This document shows, piece by piece, positions 8,396-15,811 of a stretch of DNA of 64,000 nucleotides. The notes beneath the pieces are model-generated. The model worked only from the letters and a program-made list of their open reading frames with translations, made no database searches and was not told where the DNA came from. How positions within the stretch are numbered: position 1 is the stretch's first letter; every line of letters starts with the position of its first letter. Source of the DNA: Candidatus Bathyarchaeota archaeon (GTDB lineage Archaea; Thermoproteota; Bathyarchaeia; Bathyarchaeales; Bathycorpusculaceae); contig CAIUPH010000113.1 of NCBI GenBank assembly GCA_903901015.1, forward strand, positions 1-64,000, written 5' to 3'. The position numbers and the translations under genes were made by a program.

Positions 8396-8896
8396 ATGAG
8401 TGAAGCTCGAATAGTCACGGTGAAAATACCTGAAGAAGTCTACCAGGAAATGGCACTGCGCATCCCCGAAGGCGACAGAAGCACCTTTATCCGCGAAGCC
8501 ATAGCTGAGAAACTACAGAAAACCCCCAAAGCCGACAAACTCCTATCCCTGCAGGAGCGCATGGGCAGAATAGAAGAGGAATTTGGGCAATTAAAAAAAA
8601 CCCTCTCAGACCTTGAAATCCTCACGTTCCAACATGGAAAAATCAACCCCCACTCCTTCAGCGTCGACGAAGTGGACCATAAAATAATGGAGTACCTGCT
8701 GCACTACAAATCTGGCACCACACCTGAACTGGCTGAATACGTTAAAACCAACCGCTGGTTAATACTTAACAGGCTGCAGAGAATCCAGAAAAATAGCAAA
8801 AAACAACTGGGCAAATCAATCATTGAGTACTATGCGGGTGAGCGTTCGGGCAAGAAGAAGGCTTGGTGGCTCGACGAAGAATTAATTCAGGAATAA
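8396..8896 (+). CDS. Ribbon-helix-helix / winged-helix regulator
   Basis: The 166 residues fall into three parts. A ribbon-helix-helix DNA-binding segment comes first (ARIVTVKIPEEVYQEM then STFIREAIAEKL). A heptad-rich coiled coil follows (about 48-80: LLSLQERMGRIEEEFGQLKK). The C-terminal winged-helix-like region reads VDHKIMEYLLHYKSGTTPEL and NRWLILNRLQRI. This looks like a dimeric transcription factor; the target is unknown. The ATG follows a weak ribosome-binding site. The gene lies 42 bp upstream of tRNA-Arg on the same strand, but a TATA-like box in between suggests separate transcription. Confidence 0.75.
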   Translation: MSEARIVTVKIPEEVYQEMALRIPEGDRSTFIREAIAEKLQKTPKADKLLSLQERMGRIEEEFGQLKKTLSDLEILTFQHGKINPHSFSVDEVDHKIMEYLLHYKSGTTPELAEYVKTNRWLILNRLQRIQKNSKKQLGKSIIEYYAGERSGKKKAWWLDEELIQE

Positions 8897-8902
8897 GTTA
8901 GC

Positions 8903-8908
8903 TTTAAA
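8903..8908 (+). promoter_or_regulatory. TATA box for tRNA-Arg
   Basis: TTTAAA lies about 31 bp upstream of the first tRNA base, the right spacing for an archaeal TATA element feeding a start site near 8933. Confidence 0.5.
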
Positions 8909-8938
8909 TCAGCAAGGCATGTTTGGTTTCTGCGTTGT

Positions 8939-9017
8939 GGGCTCGTAGTCTAGCACGGATTAAGGCATCGGCCTCCGGAGCCGAGAATCCTGGGTTCAAA
9001 TCCCAGCGGGCCCGCCA
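8939..9017 (+). tRNA. tRNA-Arg (CCG anticodon)
   Basis: Full cloverleaf. The acceptor GGGCTCG pairs with CGGGCCC, the anticodon stem TCGGC/GCCGA encloses CTCCGGA (anticodon CCG), the T-arm is CTGGG TTCAAAT CCCAG, the discriminator is G, and CCA is encoded. No intron. The last 26 bases recur at 9692-9717. Confidence 0.97.
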
Positions 9018-9062
9018 ATTGGTTCTCCGTGGTTATTGTTGGTAAAGTTTTAATACATGCAG

Positions 9063-9076
9063 TTATACATGTATAA
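9063..9076. promoter_or_regulatory. Palindromic operator of vapBC
   Basis: TTATACATGTATAA is a perfect 14-bp palindrome that ends 3 bp before the antitoxin start codon. It fits autoregulation by the AbrB-fold antitoxin. A TTTTAATACAT TATA-like stretch lies just upstream. Confidence 0.5.
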
Positions 9077-9079
9077 TTC

Positions 9080-9286
9080 ATGAATGCGAAAACCACGGTT
9101 AAATGCTGGGGAAACTCCTTAGGCGTTGTCCTCCCAAAAGCACTCGTTGACGAAGAGGAACTCAAAGAAGGCGAAGAAGTCGAAATCACAGTCCGCAAAA
9201 TATCAGATGTCCGTTCCCTTCGAGGAAAATATCCCTTTAAAAACCTGCAGCATGAAAAAGAAAAAATGAAACGCGGCTGGCAATAA
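9080..9286 (+). CDS. vapB: VapB antitoxin, AbrB/SpoVT fold
   Basis: The 68-residue protein has a swapped-hairpin AbrB-type DNA-binding domain (TVKCWGNSLGVVLPKALV, then LKEGEEVEITVRK) and a short basic tail that would wrap the toxin. It neutralises the adjacent PIN toxin and probably represses its own promoter through the palindrome that ends 3 bp upstream. The toxin gene starts one base after its stop, so translation is coupled. The pair sits alone between tRNA-Arg and a copied tRNA end. Confidence 0.85.
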   Translation: MNAKTTVKCWGNSLGVVLPKALVDEEELKEGEEVEITVRKISDVRSLRGKYPFKNLQHEKEKMKRGWQ

Positions 9287-9287
9287 A

Positions 9288-9668
9288 TTGGAAAAAACCA
9301 GATACTTCTATGACAGCTACGCGGTTATGGCTTACCTAAGCGACAGCCCCAATTATAGGGCTTATTTTGAAGAAAACGATGGTGTCTTAACCAAATTAAA
9401 CCTAACAGAAATCTGCTATCGAACAATAGAACTCCACGGAGAAGAAGCCGCTGCCCAAGTGGTGGAATTGTTCGCTAAATACACCATTGACTTTGCCCCG
9501 CGAGATATTGTGGGAGCAATGAAGCTCAGGTTGACACTCAAGAAAGATGACCGCAACATATCCTACGCCGACGCCGTCGGATACTATCTTGCGCTAAAAA
9601 ATAAGTTAAAGTTCTTAACAGGTGATAAAGAATTCGAGGGGCTATACGGCGTTGAATTTGTTAAGTGA
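9288..9668 (+). CDS. vapC: VapC toxin, PIN-domain ribonuclease
   Basis: The 126-residue PIN domain is presumed to cut RNA with Mg2+. The acidic residues are in place: D in FYDSYAVMAYL near residue 9, E in LTEICYRT near 40, D in SYADAVGYYLA near 98, and D in FLTGDKEF near 117. It starts at TTG, immediately after the antitoxin stop. The target RNA (tRNA or rRNA loops in studied relatives) cannot be told from sequence. Confidence 0.88.
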   Translation: MEKTRYFYDSYAVMAYLSDSPNYRAYFEENDGVLTKLNLTEICYRTIELHGEEAAAQVVELFAKYTIDFAPRDIVGAMKLRLTLKKDDRNISYADAVGYYLALKNKLKFLTGDKEFEGLYGVEFVK

Positions 9669-9691
9669 TAGCCGTCTAAGTTGAAAGTCAA

Positions 9692-9717
9692 GGGTTAAAA
9701 TCCCAGCGGGCTCACCA
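9692..9717 (+). repeat. Copy of tRNA-Arg 3' end (att-like)
   Basis: 26 bp matching the T-loop-to-CCA end of tRNA-Arg with three mismatches. No 5' tRNA half is recognisable upstream, so this is a fragment rather than a second gene. Confidence 0.75.
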
Positions 9718-9724
9718 CTTTCTG

Positions 9725-11200
9725 TTAAAACAGGTTTTTGAGGTACTTCAAGATTAGTTGCGGCTGATTAAACGCGGTTTTTAGCGCTTTCACGGGGTGT
9801 TTTATGTGACCTATTAACGAGAGCTTTTTGTATTCAGCCAGCGCTTTAGCGGCGATGTCTTTGACATCCGCGGGTGTAAACTCGTTGGTGGTTATCAACG
9901 GCATGCCTTTTGCCTGTCTTGCCTGCGCAAAACTGTTCCAAGTCAAGTCTGCAGGTAAGTAGCCTTTGGCTTTGCATTCATCATAGAGACGCGTGCCATA
10001 CGAGGGCGTAGCCGCGAACAGATGCATTCCCACATCGTATCGGCGTTTAAGGTCTAAAGCGAAATCCACCGTACGCTGCATGTTCTCTTTGGTTTCACCT
10101 GGAAAACCAATAATGTAGAAGGCACCCGTTTTTAAGCCGATGTATTGAGCGTTTTTGGCGAATTCAACCACGCGGTTAAGGTCAAGGCTCTTGCAGATGA
10201 CGTTATCGAGTATTTGCTGGTCGCCCGATTCCACACCGACGAAGATGCTGTTGACGCCTGACTTCTTCATTTTCTTGAGCAGTTCCATGTTCAGGCAGTC
10301 CGCACGGACTCCGTTGGGTGTTTCCCAGCCTATCTTGATTTTCCGCTGAATGATGCCGTCGCATATGGCTTCGAAACGTTTAATGTCCAACGTTAGGTTG
10401 TCGTCTTCGAAGAAGATGTTTTTAACCTTGAACTTTTCAACGACGAATTGAATGTGGTTTAAGACGTATTCTGCCGAGTGTGCCCTGAACTTTTGTCCCA
10501 TGTGAAGGTGCACGGCGCAGAAGCAGCAGTTGAATGGGCAACCGCGGCTGGTAATCATGGATATAGCTCGGTTCTGGAAGCTTCGGTAGCCGATTTTTTC
10601 GGGGTTAAGGTACTGCTCCATGTTCACGAGGTCGTAGGCTGGGTAAGGCAACACGTCTAAATCCTCAAGCAGCGGTCTTGAAGCATTCACGGTAACAGCC
10701 CCGTCTTGGCGGTAAGCTATCCCCAGCACTTCACTGAATTGTTTTTTGCCCTCAAACGCCTCTGCAACCTCAATCATTGCATATTCGCCTTCTCCGATGA
10801 CGGCGACGTCGACGGTTTTGGTTTCCTCCAAGAATTCTTTCGGAATCAATGTGACGTGTGGTCCACCCATCACGGTTAGGATTTTTGGGTTAACTTCTTT
10901 GGCTATGTTGCTTACTTTGATGGAGTTCCCAATTTGGCAAGTGAATGGTCCTGAAATGCCCACGATGTCTGGTTTTCGATTTTGTATTTCCTGTTTTATT
11001 TGTTCAAAGGGCAATCCGACCGTTACGGTTTCTCCGTCCTCCTGGAATGTTGCAGATATGAAAGCATCTAAAATCTCAACTTTTAAACCTGCCTTCTCCA
11101 GCACTGCGGCTATGTACATTAACCCAATGGGCAAGTTGCCCGCAGGCTGCTCCGAACCTGGGTAGAACGTTTGCGGCGGATTAATAAGGAGAACTTTCAT
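9725..11200 (-). CDS. B12-binding-domain radical SAM protein
   Basis: 491 residues. The N-terminal cobalamin-binding Rossmann region starts LLINPPQTFYPGSEQPAG and includes PDIVGISGPFTCQ and MGGPHVTLIP. The radical SAM core has the CxxxCxxC cluster motif in SRGCPFNCCFCAVHL near residue 217, then FEDDNLTLD and FVGVESGDQQILD. This class covers methylases, cyclases and lipid- or cofactor-modifying enzymes; the substrate is unknown. ATG at 11200 gives the canonical MKVLLINPP start. A TATA-like ATATTTAAATTA lies about 36-45 bp upstream. The gene ends 7 bp from the tRNA fragment. Confidence 0.9.
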   Translation of the reverse strand: MKVLLINPPQTFYPGSEQPAGNLPIGLMYIAAVLEKAGLKVEILDAFISATFQEDGETVTVGLPFEQIKQEIQNRKPDIVGISGPFTCQIGNSIKVSNIAKEVNPKILTVMGGPHVTLIPKEFLEETKTVDVAVIGEGEYAMIEVAEAFEGKKQFSEVLGIAYRQDGAVTVNASRPLLEDLDVLPYPAYDLVNMEQYLNPEKIGYRSFQNRAISMITSRGCPFNCCFCAVHLHMGQKFRAHSAEYVLNHIQFVVEKFKVKNIFFEDDNLTLDIKRFEAICDGIIQRKIKIGWETPNGVRADCLNMELLKKMKKSGVNSIFVGVESGDQQILDNVICKSLDLNRVVEFAKNAQYIGLKTGAFYIIGFPGETKENMQRTVDFALDLKRRYDVGMHLFAATPSYGTRLYDECKAKGYLPADLTWNSFAQARQAKGMPLITTNEFTPADVKDIAAKALAEYKKLSLIGHIKHPVKALKTAFNQPQLILKYLKNLF

Positions 11201-11437
11201 TCGATGTATCCAACATCATTTAGTTGGTTCGCTGGATATTTAAATTAACTTACAAAGCAAACTAGACCTTAAACGAACATGTTCCATCAAGATTTATGTC
11301 TAATCACCTGTTTTACCCCCAATTTGATTGACGCTTAACAGACATGTTACTGCTATGCGGCTACAACATAGGTTTATGAATGGTTGTTCGGCAGTATGCA
11401 TATCAACTTTTTCGTATTTTAAGTGGAGGTGAATTTT

Positions 11438-11755
11438 TTGGGTACTAGAACTGAGGAAAGAAAAGGCAAAATGACCGTTGCTGAAGCCGGAAGGAAAGGC
11501 GGCGAAAAAACCGCTTCAACACATGGACGCGAATTCTACGAGGAAATCGGACGCAAAGGCGGAGAAAAAGTCTCCATGGAGCGAGGTCCAGAATTCTACA
11601 GTGAAATCGGCAGCAAAGGCGGCTCCGAACGTGCAAAGCAGCATGATGGCTCCGCCGAAGCAGAAGGCAAAACAAGCTTAGAGGAAGCGGGGCATAGAGG
11701 CGGACAACGGGTTCGAAGGCTGATTCAAGCTGGAAAAGAACATGAGGAAGAATAA
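11438..11755 (+). CDS. KGG-repeat stress-type protein
   Basis: A hydrophilic protein of about 105 residues built from KGG units of the general-stress/Con-10 type: AGRKGGEKT, IGRKGGEKV, IGSKGGSER, AGHRGGQRV. The units are separated by HGREFYEE and RGPEFYSE. Such proteins are intrinsically disordered and are linked to stress and desiccation in bacteria; the archaeal role is unproven. Translation most likely starts at TTG 11438, five bases after a strong GGAGGTGA, rather than at GTG 11423, which lies inside the ribosome-binding site. A GAACATGTTC palindrome at 11275-11284 upstream may be an operator. A second KGG gene follows. Confidence 0.8.
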   Translation: MGTRTEERKGKMTVAEAGRKGGEKTASTHGREFYEEIGRKGGEKVSMERGPEFYSEIGSKGGSERAKQHDGSAEAEGKTSLEEAGHRGGQRVRRLIQAGKEHEEE

Positions 11756-11775
11756 GCAGTCTCTTAATTGAGAAG

Positions 11776-11813
11776 TTTTTTTTTTTTGGTTCACGCTTAT
11801 TTTTTCTTTTTTC
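11776..11813 (+). terminator. Poly-T terminator after KGG gene
   Basis: A run of 12 T followed by further T-rich blocks, in the spacer between two KGG genes. This is a typical archaeal T-tract terminator. The second gene has its own ribosome-binding site downstream. Confidence 0.6.
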
Positions 11814-11847
11814 TTAATTTATTCATTCTTTTTGTGGAGGTGATTTT

Positions 11848-12030
11848 TTGGAAGAAAAGAAAGGACAAATGACTGTTCAAGAAGCTGGTAGGCGAGGCGG
11901 ACTGAAGACTTCTGAGACACATGGAGAAGAATTCTACAGTGAAATCGGCAGCAAAGGCGGGCGAATTGGCGGACCAAATGGAGGGCAGAGAGTCCGAAAA
12001 CTCGTCAGGGAAGGCAAAAAACGAGTTTGA
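11848..12030 (+). CDS. Short KGG-repeat protein
   Basis: 60-residue paralogue of the preceding gene with two to three KGG units (AGRRGGLKT, IGSKGGRIGG) and the same FYSEIGSKGG and GGQRVRKLV blocks. It starts at TTG behind GTGGAGGTGATTTT, nearly the same leader as the larger paralogue, which confirms the TTG choice for both. Probably a tandem duplication followed by loss of internal repeats. Confidence 0.8.
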   Translation: MEEKKGQMTVQEAGRRGGLKTSETHGEEFYSEIGSKGGRIGGPNGGQRVRKLVREGKKRV

Positions 12031-12115
12031 ATCTGTGGATTTATTTTTTCTAACTAATTGATGCTTCGAGCGGAAAACATAATGTTGAAATAACTTGGCT
12101 CGTTAGTTTTTGTTT

Positions 12116-12559
12116 ATGAACAAAGTACTAGTTTTATACTATAGTCGAACTGGAAACACCGAGAAAATGGCAAACGCCGTCGCTGAGGGCGTCAAGAGCG
12201 GTGGCAACGCTGAGGTAGAACTAAGTTTTCATGTCCAGGCTGATGACTTGAGCGTTTATGATGCCATAGTGGTGGGTGCGCCAACGTACCATCATGACAT
12301 GCCAGTTGACTTCAAGAACCTCTTCGAAGAAGCCGCAGTGCAAGGCATAAGCTTGAAGGGCAAAATAGGTGCTGTGTTCGGGTCTTACGGTTGGAGTGGT
12401 GAAGCCCCCAAAATGATTCTGGAAATCATGAAGTACAAGTTTGAGATGCAGGTGATTGAGCCGCCTTTACTTGCGAAGTACACACCTGACCAAGCCGTGC
12501 TCGCAGCATGCAGGGACCTTGGAAAGCGGGTTTCCGAAACCTTGATGAATCGGACTTAA
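12116..12559 (+). CDS. Flavodoxin
   Basis: About 147 residues with a flavodoxin fold. The FMN phosphate loop SRTGNTEKMA sits near the N-terminus, the second loop is GAPTYHHDMP near residue 57, and the third is FGSYGWSGEAP near 90. It is a one- or two-electron carrier or part of an oxygen/NO defence chain. ATG at 12116 is preferred to the in-frame TTG at 12110. The ferritin-like gene follows after 24 bp with its own AGGAG site, so the two probably form an operon for redox or iron protection. Confidence 0.88.
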   Translation: MNKVLVLYYSRTGNTEKMANAVAEGVKSGGNAEVELSFHVQADDLSVYDAIVVGAPTYHHDMPVDFKNLFEEAAVQGISLKGKIGAVFGSYGWSGEAPKMILEIMKYKFEMQVIEPPLLAKYTPDQAVLAACRDLGKRVSETLMNRT

Positions 12560-12583
12560 CACTAAACATTAGGAGAAAAAGTT

Positions 12584-13066
12584 ATGGAAAAAAAGAAAGA
12601 GCTCCTTGATTTTTTGAAAAACCAAGTTACAGTTGAAAACGAAATAGTGGCTTCCCTTGAAAAAGCCGTTGTCGGCATGAAGAACCCCGCCGTTAAAGGC
12701 GTTTTGAAGGGTGTCTCTTTGGATTCAGTGAAGCACGCAGAGCTCTACTCCTCAGCAATCACTCTTCTGACTAATGCTTCCACCGCGTTGACACAGGATA
12801 ACCTGGACGAGCAAAGAGCACTCGTTAAAAAACACATCGAGATAGAAGCAAAACTAATCAAGAAGCTGCAAGAAATGATTCCCACCATCGAGAACGAAAA
12901 AGTCGTTTTCCTCTTGAAAGCAATACTCAACGACGAAATCAGACACCACGCAATGCTAAAGATGACACTGGAAATAATCGTTCACGGCGAAACCATAACT
13001 GAAGCTGACTGGTGGAAAATGCTCTGGGAAAACGTTCCGTTCCACGGCGCTCCAGGCGGCGGCTAA
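12584..13066 (+). CDS. Ferritin-like diiron protein
   Basis: The 160-residue four-helix protein has likely iron ligands spread over the helices: E in VENEIVASLE, H in SVKHAELY, E in IEIEAKL and E/H in NDEIRHHAML. No rubredoxin domain is present. The C-terminus adds a Trp-rich stretch and a Gly tail. It is likely a peroxide-reducing or iron-binding protein, close to rubrerythrin-like and Dps-like families; the exact family is uncertain. Coupling to the flavodoxin gene suggests that the flavodoxin donates electrons. Confidence 0.75.
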   Translation: MEKKKELLDFLKNQVTVENEIVASLEKAVVGMKNPAVKGVLKGVSLDSVKHAELYSSAITLLTNASTALTQDNLDEQRALVKKHIEIEAKLIKKLQEMIPTIENEKVVFLLKAILNDEIRHHAMLKMTLEIIVHGETITEADWWKMLWENVPFHGAPGGG

Positions 13067-13097
13067 AAAAACCGCTAAGCCGTGTATTTGTTTTTTT
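13060..13097 (+). terminator. Hairpin plus T-tract after ferritin-like gene
   Basis: CGGCT (13060-13064) can pair with AGCCG (13078-13082), followed by a T-rich run reaching 13097. This is a plausible terminator overlapping the stop codon. Confidence 0.4.
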
Positions 13098-13177
13098 CAC
13101 CTTTTCTGGTTAAATCGTTGCTTTTCTTGTGAAGAAAAAACCAATCGGTATGTTACTTTCACAACCACACCGTGAGC

Positions 13178-13293
13178 GGTTCAACATAGAACCATTCAGA
13201 GCATGTGAGAAAAAATGATTATCTCACATTGAAACAGGCATAGAAAAATGTTGCAAACACAAAACACAAGCAGGTCACAAACAGTCTTGTGAC
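13178..13293. other. Three successive hairpins in convergent spacer
   Basis: Perfect inverted repeats: GGTTC/GAACC (13178-13182 with 13189-13193), ATGTGAGA/TCTCACAT (13203-13210 with 13222-13229), and GTCACAA/TTGTGAC (13274-13280 with 13287-13293). They may act as a bidirectional terminator or belong to a small RNA. The first hairpin shares TTCAACATAGAACC with repeat copies B and E. Confidence 0.5.
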
Positions 13294-13340
13294 ACCCTTA
13301 AAACCGCTCCGCCCAAATAAAAGAAAAAAGGAAAAATAGG

Positions 13341-14279
13341 TTAATCGTTGCTTTCGATGACTTGCTTAGATGAACTCCATGTATCATCGACTATCAGCTG
13401 CAACTCAGATAGGACTGAAGCTAAATTTTCGCCTTTCCTAGTTAAACCGTAGGCTTTAGGGGTTCTTCTTATGAACACGAGTTTTTTGCCTTTTAAGCCT
13501 CTTAGGTACTTGTAGGTTCTCCTCATGGAAAGTCCAGTTTCTTTAGCAAGTTTCCCCGCGGAGATTCCTTCATCGTCTATTGCATCGTAGACACCGCGTT
13601 CCGTTTCCGAGAAATCTTCTTTTTCTGGGTCGCGTTTAGATTTGAAGAAAAATATGTAGTCGCGGTCTTCAGGGGTTTCTATTAAGCCGACTGAGCGTAG
13701 GCGTTTGAGGATTCGCGACGCAATTTTTGATGAGATTAAGCTTTCTATTTCCTCGAAAGTTTTCGGTCCCAAAAGCAAGGCGCGAAGGAGGGTTTCTTCG
13801 TAGCATTCAGAGTGGGCTGGAAGCATCTCTGCGAATTCGGGGAAAGCTCCAAGCGTTTCGGTTAAGCGTCCGCCGAATGTAGTGGCGTAGTATTCATCCC
13901 GCGATTCAGTTGCTAACCCAACCGCCATCAACGGCTGAAGGTACTCTTCGTTTATGGTGTCTTGGCTGTGCATGTGACCTGTTTTTTTGAGTTCTTGCTG
14001 AAGCTGGCTCACCGAGTACCTGCCATTTACGATGGCGTTTAAGATGTGGAGTCTTGTTTGGTTTTTTAGGACGTTGAATAACTCTTTTATGTAGTTTGGA
14101 TTATCCATTGTTTCGCGGAGCGTTCTAAGTTCATTCTTTAATTTGTAAACCTGACAACGAGTTATACATTCAAGGGGTGAAGTTGGGGCGCAGTTTCTAC
14201 ATTCTGCGTCAAGTTGACTTAGCATTCCAGCTAAGTCTTTATGTTCGCTGTTTCGGATTGTTATTAAGACATTGCCCAT
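13341..14279 (-). CDS. Double winged-helix transcription regulator
   Basis: 312 residues. An N-terminal cysteine cluster (CRNC, 11 residues, CITRC) may bind metal or sense redox state. A first ArsR-like winged helix follows (about 85-150: LFNVLKNQTRLHILNAI, with SVSQLQQEL as recognition helix), then a middle region, then a second HTH near 235-285 (GISAGKLAKETGLSMRRTYKYL). It is likely a transcription factor responding to an effector. It is divergent from another regulator, and a strong palindrome lies between them. ATG at 14279. Confidence 0.75.
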   Translation of the reverse strand: MGNVLITIRNSEHKDLAGMLSQLDAECRNCAPTSPLECITRCQVYKLKNELRTLRETMDNPNYIKELFNVLKNQTRLHILNAIVNGRYSVSQLQQELKKTGHMHSQDTINEEYLQPLMAVGLATESRDEYYATTFGGRLTETLGAFPEFAEMLPAHSECYEETLLRALLLGPKTFEEIESLISSKIASRILKRLRSVGLIETPEDRDYIFFFKSKRDPEKEDFSETERGVYDAIDDEGISAGKLAKETGLSMRRTYKYLRGLKGKKLVFIRRTPKAYGLTRKGENLASVLSELQLIVDDTWSSSKQVIESND

Positions 14280-14363
14280 TTATTTTTTCTCCTTTTGGGC
14301 GTGTGTCTTGGCGAGAGAAGGAGTGTGTGGTTGCGAGTTTATTCTGATGCCCGTCTTGACACG

Positions 14364-14399
14364 CGTCATAATTTATGACGTGCGGCATATTTAAATATG
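14364..14399. promoter_or_regulatory. Operator palindrome and TATA box between divergent regulators
   Basis: CGTCATAA-T-TTATGACG (14364-14380) is a perfect 8-bp inverted repeat with a one-base centre. Six bases later CATATTTAAATATG (14386-14399), itself a palindrome, supplies the TATA box for the rightward gene. Binding at the first site would block TBP/TFB. Confidence 0.6.
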
Positions 14400-14434
14400 T
14401 TTTCCCACAAAACTACAGTAACTTAGGTGTAAAA

Positions 14435-14812
14435 GTGATACTACCCTGCGAAGTCGGAGTAAAAACAGTCCTTCCCGCCGTAAAAGCCATCATGGCAAGA
14501 ACAATCGTAGAAAAACATGGATTAAACGAAAAACAAACAGCCGACCTCCTTGGCCTATCACAATCCGCCGTCAGCCGCTACATCGGACGCGAAAGAGGCA
14601 ACCTCCTAAACATCGAGAGCACACCCGAAGTATTAACCCTAATCGACCAAATGGTCAACCACCTCATAAAAACGCCCGACGACAAAACCGAAATCCTCAA
14701 ACTCTTCTGCCAAACCTGCACGACCATCCGAGAGAAAGGCTTAATGTGCCCCGCCTGCCAAAAACAAATGCCCCAAGCATGGGCGGAAAACTGCTCTTTC
14801 TGCAAAGAATAG
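14435..14812 (+). CDS. XRE-type HTH regulator with zinc-finger tail
   Basis: About 125 residues from GTG 14435, where the family-typical start ILPCEVGVKTVLPAVKA begins; the longer frame from 14375 adds a non-conserved leader. The HTH is at about 35-60 (LNEKQTADLLGLSQSAVSRY). The C-terminus holds cysteine pairs (CQTC, CPAC, CSFC) suited to zinc binding. It resembles the archaeal COG2522 predicted regulators. The short leader after the TATA box fits archaeal transcription. It probably controls itself and the divergent neighbour. Confidence 0.8.
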   Translation: MILPCEVGVKTVLPAVKAIMARTIVEKHGLNEKQTADLLGLSQSAVSRYIGRERGNLLNIESTPEVLTLIDQMVNHLIKTPDDKTEILKLFCQTCTTIREKGLMCPACQKQMPQAWAENCSFCKE

Positions 14813-14865
14813 GAGCAATTAATCTTTATTACAAACATCGTTCCTCCTTTTTTGAGGAAATCGTT

Positions 14866-15800
14866 TTGCCTTACGATGAAGACACGTCCTTGGACACCCT
14901 GGAAAAAGTCAGCAGAAGCGTGTAGTTAACATAAGCACCATCAAGCTTGTCCACAACATCTTCTATCAAGCTGTTCCCGTCGGAGGCACAGGTTCAGGCA
15001 CCATCATCTACAAAGACGGCTTGATTTTAACCAACAACCACGTGGTGGGCGGAGCAGAAAAAATCACCGTAACCCTCTGGAACAACCAGGTCGTCGAAGG
15101 CACCATCGCTGGTTCATGTGCAATCAACGACGTCGCAGTGGTGAAGGTTGAGGCGGAAGATTTGCAGTCTGCGCAGCTGGGCGATTCTGACAAGTTAAGG
15201 ATGGGGCAGCGGGTCTACGCCATCGGAAACCCGTTTGGTTTAGCAGGCGGCCCAAGCGTCACTTCAGGCGTGGTCAGCGCCATAAACCGCACCATCGAAT
15301 CTGAACGCGGCTTAATCGAGGGTCTGGTTCAAACTGACGCCTCCATAAACCCTGGCAACAGCGGCGGCCCACTCGTCGACATGAAAGGCAAAGTCGTAGC
15401 CATCAACACCGCCATCATCCCGTATGCTCAAGGTATCGACTTCGCAATCCCCATAAACTCGGCTAAAAGCTGCACCGACGACATAATCACTCAGGGATCA
15501 ACCAAAAAGCCGTGGTTTGGCATCGTTGGCTGAACCTTAACTCCAGAAATCGCACGTTACTACGGACTTCCATCGGACCACGGCGTCCTCGTAACCAGAG
15601 TTGCAGATGGAAGCCCCGCCGAAGCCGCAGATATGGCGAACGGCGACATAATCCTGCAAATCGGCAACGTTGAGCTGTGCAGGATTGAGGATTTGGTTTC
15701 AGAAATCCAGAAACGCAAAATCGGGGAATCAACGAAGATTTTTGCTCTGCGCAACGGTAGAAAACGCATCTGTGAGTTGACGTTCAACGAGGCTCCATAG
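14866..15800 (+). pseudogene. htrA: HtrA/DegP-like serine protease, broken
   Basis: All parts of an HtrA protease are present but not in one frame. The first ~18 codons (from TTG 14866, ending EKVSRSV) are separated from the rest by an extra TA at about 14923. The protease domain then reads through VVNISTIKLV, with the His (TNNHVV), Asp (NDVAVVKVE) and Ser (NPGNSGGPL) triad intact. An in-frame TGA at 15531-15533 falls between GIVG and TLTPEIARYYGLP. A PDZ domain follows to 15800 (LVTRVADGSPAEAADM, NGDIILQIG). No signal peptide is visible, so a cytosolic protease is likely. Two independent lesions point to a pseudogene; sequencing error is possible for the frameshift. Confidence 0.8.
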
Positions 15801-15811
15801 GAAGGACCCTT

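Larger units (their letters stand above)
8992..9717 (+). mobile_element. tRNA-Arg-bounded VapBC cassette
   Basis: The segment between the intact tRNA 3' end (8992-9017) and a 26-bp copy of that end (9692-9717, 23 of 26 identical, including CCA) holds only a VapB/VapC toxin-antitoxin pair. This is the arrangement expected after site-specific integration into a tRNA gene with a 3'-end core. No integrase is present, so it would be a minimal or relic element of about 700 bp. Confidence 0.65.

Noticed and set aside
11275-11284. GAACATGTTC as a firm operator
   Set aside because: It is 160 bp from the KGG start with no mapped promoter in between, so it is mentioned only as a possibility under that gene.
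15531-15533. UGA recoding (Trp or Gly), suggested by in-frame TGA here and at 33716-33718
   Set aside because: TGA ends other genes normally in this window, and both affected genes also carry frameshifts, so they are better explained as pseudogenes.
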